Translations under genes and position numbers: made by a program
Origin: Candidatus Hecatellales archaeon
GTDB lineage: Archaea > Thermoproteota > Bathyarchaeia > Hecatellales > Hecatellaceae
DNA length: 15,009 bases
Assembly (NCBI GenBank): GCA_003662305.1
Contig: QMXU01000010.1
Location: 1-15,009 of the forward strand
Direction: 5' to 3'
Shown here: one piece after another, positions 13,462 through 15,009 of the stretch
How positions within the stretch are numbered: position 1 is the stretch's first letter
How the letters are laid out: each line of letters begins with the position of its first letter
Notes under the pieces: generated by a model
Seen by the model: only the letters and a program-made list of their open reading frames with translations
What the model was told of the DNA's origin: nothing
Database searches by the model: none

Positions 13462-14841
13462 CTACACGGCTACAAGAATAATAAAATCGTTAACGTTAGT
13501 GCCCGTGGGCCCGGTGAAGATAAGGTCTCCCAGACCTAAGAAAAAATGGTAGGAGTCATTATCATACAGCATAGCCTCTAAATCCAACCCCAGCCTCTCA
13601 GCTCTCTCAACGGTGTAGCCGTCCACCACGGCTCCAGCAGCGTCGGTGAAGCCGTCTATCCCATCGCTTCCCATGGCAGCTAATGCCACTCCTTCAAGCC
13701 CCCTCAACTTTTTTGAGGCGCTTAAAGCCAGCTCCTGGCTTCTTCCACCTTTCCCTTTCCCCCTAACGGTCACCGTGGTTTCCCCTCCAAGGATTATGGC
13801 TAAGGGCTTAGGCAGAGGGCCTTCTGCTTCCGCTGTTTCCCTCAGGATGGCTGCTAGAGCTGTTCCCACATGCCTTGCCTCCCCTTCAAGGGTTGAAGTT
13901 AGGAAAAGCCTGTTTAACCCCAGTCTTTCAGCTTCCCTAACCATCGCCATACAGGACCTCCGGTTGGTTCCCACGAGAACGTTCAAGGTTTTAGCGAAGA
14001 CAGGGCTTCCAGGCTTAGGCGTCTCCTCCAGCCGTCCTCTAGCACCCTCCTCCAGAAGCCTTCTAACCGCCGCCGGAAGCTTCTCTAAGGCTTCATACCT
14101 CACGCACACTTGGAGGGCTTGCTGGTAGGTTGTAGGGTCTGGAACCGTCGGACCGGAAGCTATATTCTCCAGCCTGTCTCCAACCACATCAGAAATTATC
14201 AGCGAGATAAGGCTTGCAGGGTAAGCCTTCAAAGCCATTCTCCCTCCTTTAATGGCTGAAATATGCTTTCTAACGGTGTTAACCGCCTGAATGGGCGCTC
14301 CAGACCTCAATAGAAGACCTGTGGCCTCCTGCTTCTCGGCTAGGGTAATCCCCTCGGCTGGAAGTGGCATGAGGGCTGAGCCTCCCCCTGAAATCAGGGC
14401 GAAAACCAGGTCTCCCTCCTCCGCTTCCTCTAGGAGCTTAACCATCCTCCTCACACCTTCAACACCCTGCTCATCCGGGATGGGATGGCTTGCCTCGTTA
14501 AGCCTTACACGTTCCACCTTGAACATTCTGGAGGTTCCTTTCGGAACATTCACAACCCCGCCTGAGATTCTGTCCCCCAAGATTTCCTCGAGAGCTTCAG
14601 CCATCTTCCCCGAGGCTTTCCCTCCGCCAACCACCAGGATGCGTCTAACCTTGGAAAGGCTGAAGCGTCTCCCTCCAACCTCGAGGGTTTCCTCCTTCAG
14701 CCTCACATGCTCTTTAACGCAGGCTTTAGGGTCGGCGGCTTTAACCCCAGCCGTCAAAAGTTTTAAGGCTACCTCCCTAGCTCTCCTAGTGGCTTCGCTT
14801 GCAGCGTTGTCAAGAAGTCTGCTTAAATTCAGAATTTCCAT
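13462..14841 (-). CDS. Glycerate 2-kinase (MOFRL family)
   Basis: This 459-residue cytoplasmic enzyme is predicted to phosphorylate D-glycerate to 2-phosphoglycerate using ATP, as in semi-phosphorylative sugar degradation or serine/glyoxylate metabolism. The N-terminal glycerate-kinase domain shows VGGGKASGKMAEAL (71-84), ASHPIPDEQG (117-126), LISGGGSALMPLP (149-161), NTVRKHISAIKGGR (188-201) and ASGPTVPDP (228-236). The C-terminal MOFRL domain shows LGGETTVTVRGKGKGGRSQE (351-370), GSDGIDGFTDAAG (391-403) and FTGPTGTNVND (442-452). All conserved blocks are intact. ATG 14841 gives the usual family length. A TTG at 14886 would add 15 residues of no family character and is not preferred. It stands alone, with no sugar-pathway genes adjacent. 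The hydroxypyruvate reductase label sometimes attached to this family is a known misannotation. Confidence 0.9.
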   Translation of the reverse strand: MEILNLSRLLDNAASEATRRAREVALKLLTAGVKAADPKACVKEHVRLKEETLEVGGRRFSLSKVRRILVVGGGKASGKMAEALEEILGDRISGGVVNVPKGTSRMFKVERVRLNEASHPIPDEQGVEGVRRMVKLLEEAEEGDLVFALISGGGSALMPLPAEGITLAEKQEATGLLLRSGAPIQAVNTVRKHISAIKGGRMALKAYPASLISLIISDVVGDRLENIASGPTVPDPTTYQQALQVCVRYEALEKLPAAVRRLLEEGARGRLEETPKPGSPVFAKTLNVLVGTNRRSCMAMVREAERLGLNRLFLTSTLEGEARHVGTALAAILRETAEAEGPLPKPLAIILGGETTVTVRGKGKGGRSQELALSASKKLRGLEGVALAAMGSDGIDGFTDAAGAVVDGYTVERAERLGLDLEAMLYDNDSYHFFLGLGDLIFTGPTGTNVNDFIILVAV

Positions 14842-14902
14842 GATAGTATTATTGCTTGGAAAGAGAAAACGGTTTCCCCACGGCAAAACAGCTAAAATAT
14901 GG

Positions 14903-14909
14903 CTTAAAC
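14903..14909 (+). promoter_or_regulatory. TATA box of tRNA-Gln
   Basis: CTTAAAC lies with its centre about 29 bases before the first tRNA base at 14935, as expected for a transcript starting a few bases upstream of the mature tRNA. Confidence 0.45.
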
Positions 14910-14934
14910 CTACTAGCCTATGGGTGTCTGAGGA

Positions 14935-15009
14935 AGCCCGGTGGTGTAGTCAGGACAAGCATGGCGGGCTTTGGACCCGCCGACGGGAGTTCGAATCTCC
15001 CCCGGGCTA
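14935..15009 (+). tRNA. tRNA-Gln (anticodon TTG)
   Basis: The cloverleaf is complete: acceptor AGCCCGG (14935-14941) pairs with CCGGGCT (15002-15008), D stem GTGT/GCAT, anticodon stem GCGGG/CCCGC with loop CTTTGGA (anticodon TTG, U33 normal), T stem GGGAG/CTCCC around TTCGAAT, and discriminator A at 15009. The window ends on the discriminator base, so whether CCA is encoded cannot be seen. No intron is present. In archaea this tRNA is normally charged through Glu-tRNA amidation by GatDE. Confidence 0.95.

Noticed and set aside
13646..14128. Long plus-strand open frame opposite the glycerate kinase gene
   Set aside because: It is antisense to a fully conserved enzyme, its translation shows no family character, and it has no promoter or ribosome-binding site.
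1..15009. CRISPR array, insertion sequence, phage or toxin-antitoxin locus
   Set aside because: No spaced direct repeats, transposase, integrase or structural phage motifs were found; the RHH protein lacks an adjacent toxin gene.

Overview
The window looks like chromosomal DNA of a TACK-group archaeon, possibly Bathyarchaeia or a thaumarchaeote relative; the sequence alone cannot settle the lineage. The archaeal evidence is a single-domain histone, ribosomal protein eS17, an archaemetzincin, a family of single-domain KaiC-like ATPases, a protein matching the 'Thaumarchaeal output domain' (TackOD1) layout, TATA boxes about 26 bases before predicted transcript starts, and frequent GTG/TTG starts. 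No rRNA, insertion sequence, CRISPR array or phage gene was seen.

Layout. Bases 1-541 hold the N-terminal part of an archaeal type II/IV secretion (pilus/archaellum-type) ATPase, folded back on itself as a near-perfect 132-bp inverted repeat. This is most likely a contig-end artefact. At 829-3927 is a large secreted, membrane-anchored surface protein with six DUF11-like repeats. From 3947 to 10401 lies the most interesting part: four KaiC/RecA-fold genes, all on the minus strand. They form two sets, each with one canonical ATPase followed by one with a destroyed Walker A. Set one is KaiC (5829-6590), a wHTH/zinc-ribbon/nuclease-fold protein (4799-5767) and a pseudo-KaiC (3947-4693). Set two is a KaiC domain fused to an Arf/SR-beta-like GTPase domain (9286-10401) and a pseudo-KaiC (8495-9274). 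A ribbon-helix-helix protein (6790-7299) and a polyprenyl diphosphate synthase (7452-8486) lie between them on the plus strand.

From 10545 to the end the genes are mostly housekeeping: archaemetzincin, tRNA-Gly(CCC) with C at position 33 instead of U, eS17, a LysE-type exporter whose conserved N-terminus extends upstream of the only usable start codon, a TatD-family hydrolase, a histone, a MOFRL-type glycerate 2-kinase, and tRNA-Gln(TTG), which ends at the last base.

Working together. The two KaiC sets look like signal-processing modules: ATP-dependent switches paired with inactive homologues, one linked to a DNA/zinc-binding output protein and the other to a GTPase. The RHH gene is divergent from the first set across a palindrome-rich intergenic region and is a candidate local regulator. 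These functional links are inferred from family membership and gene order.
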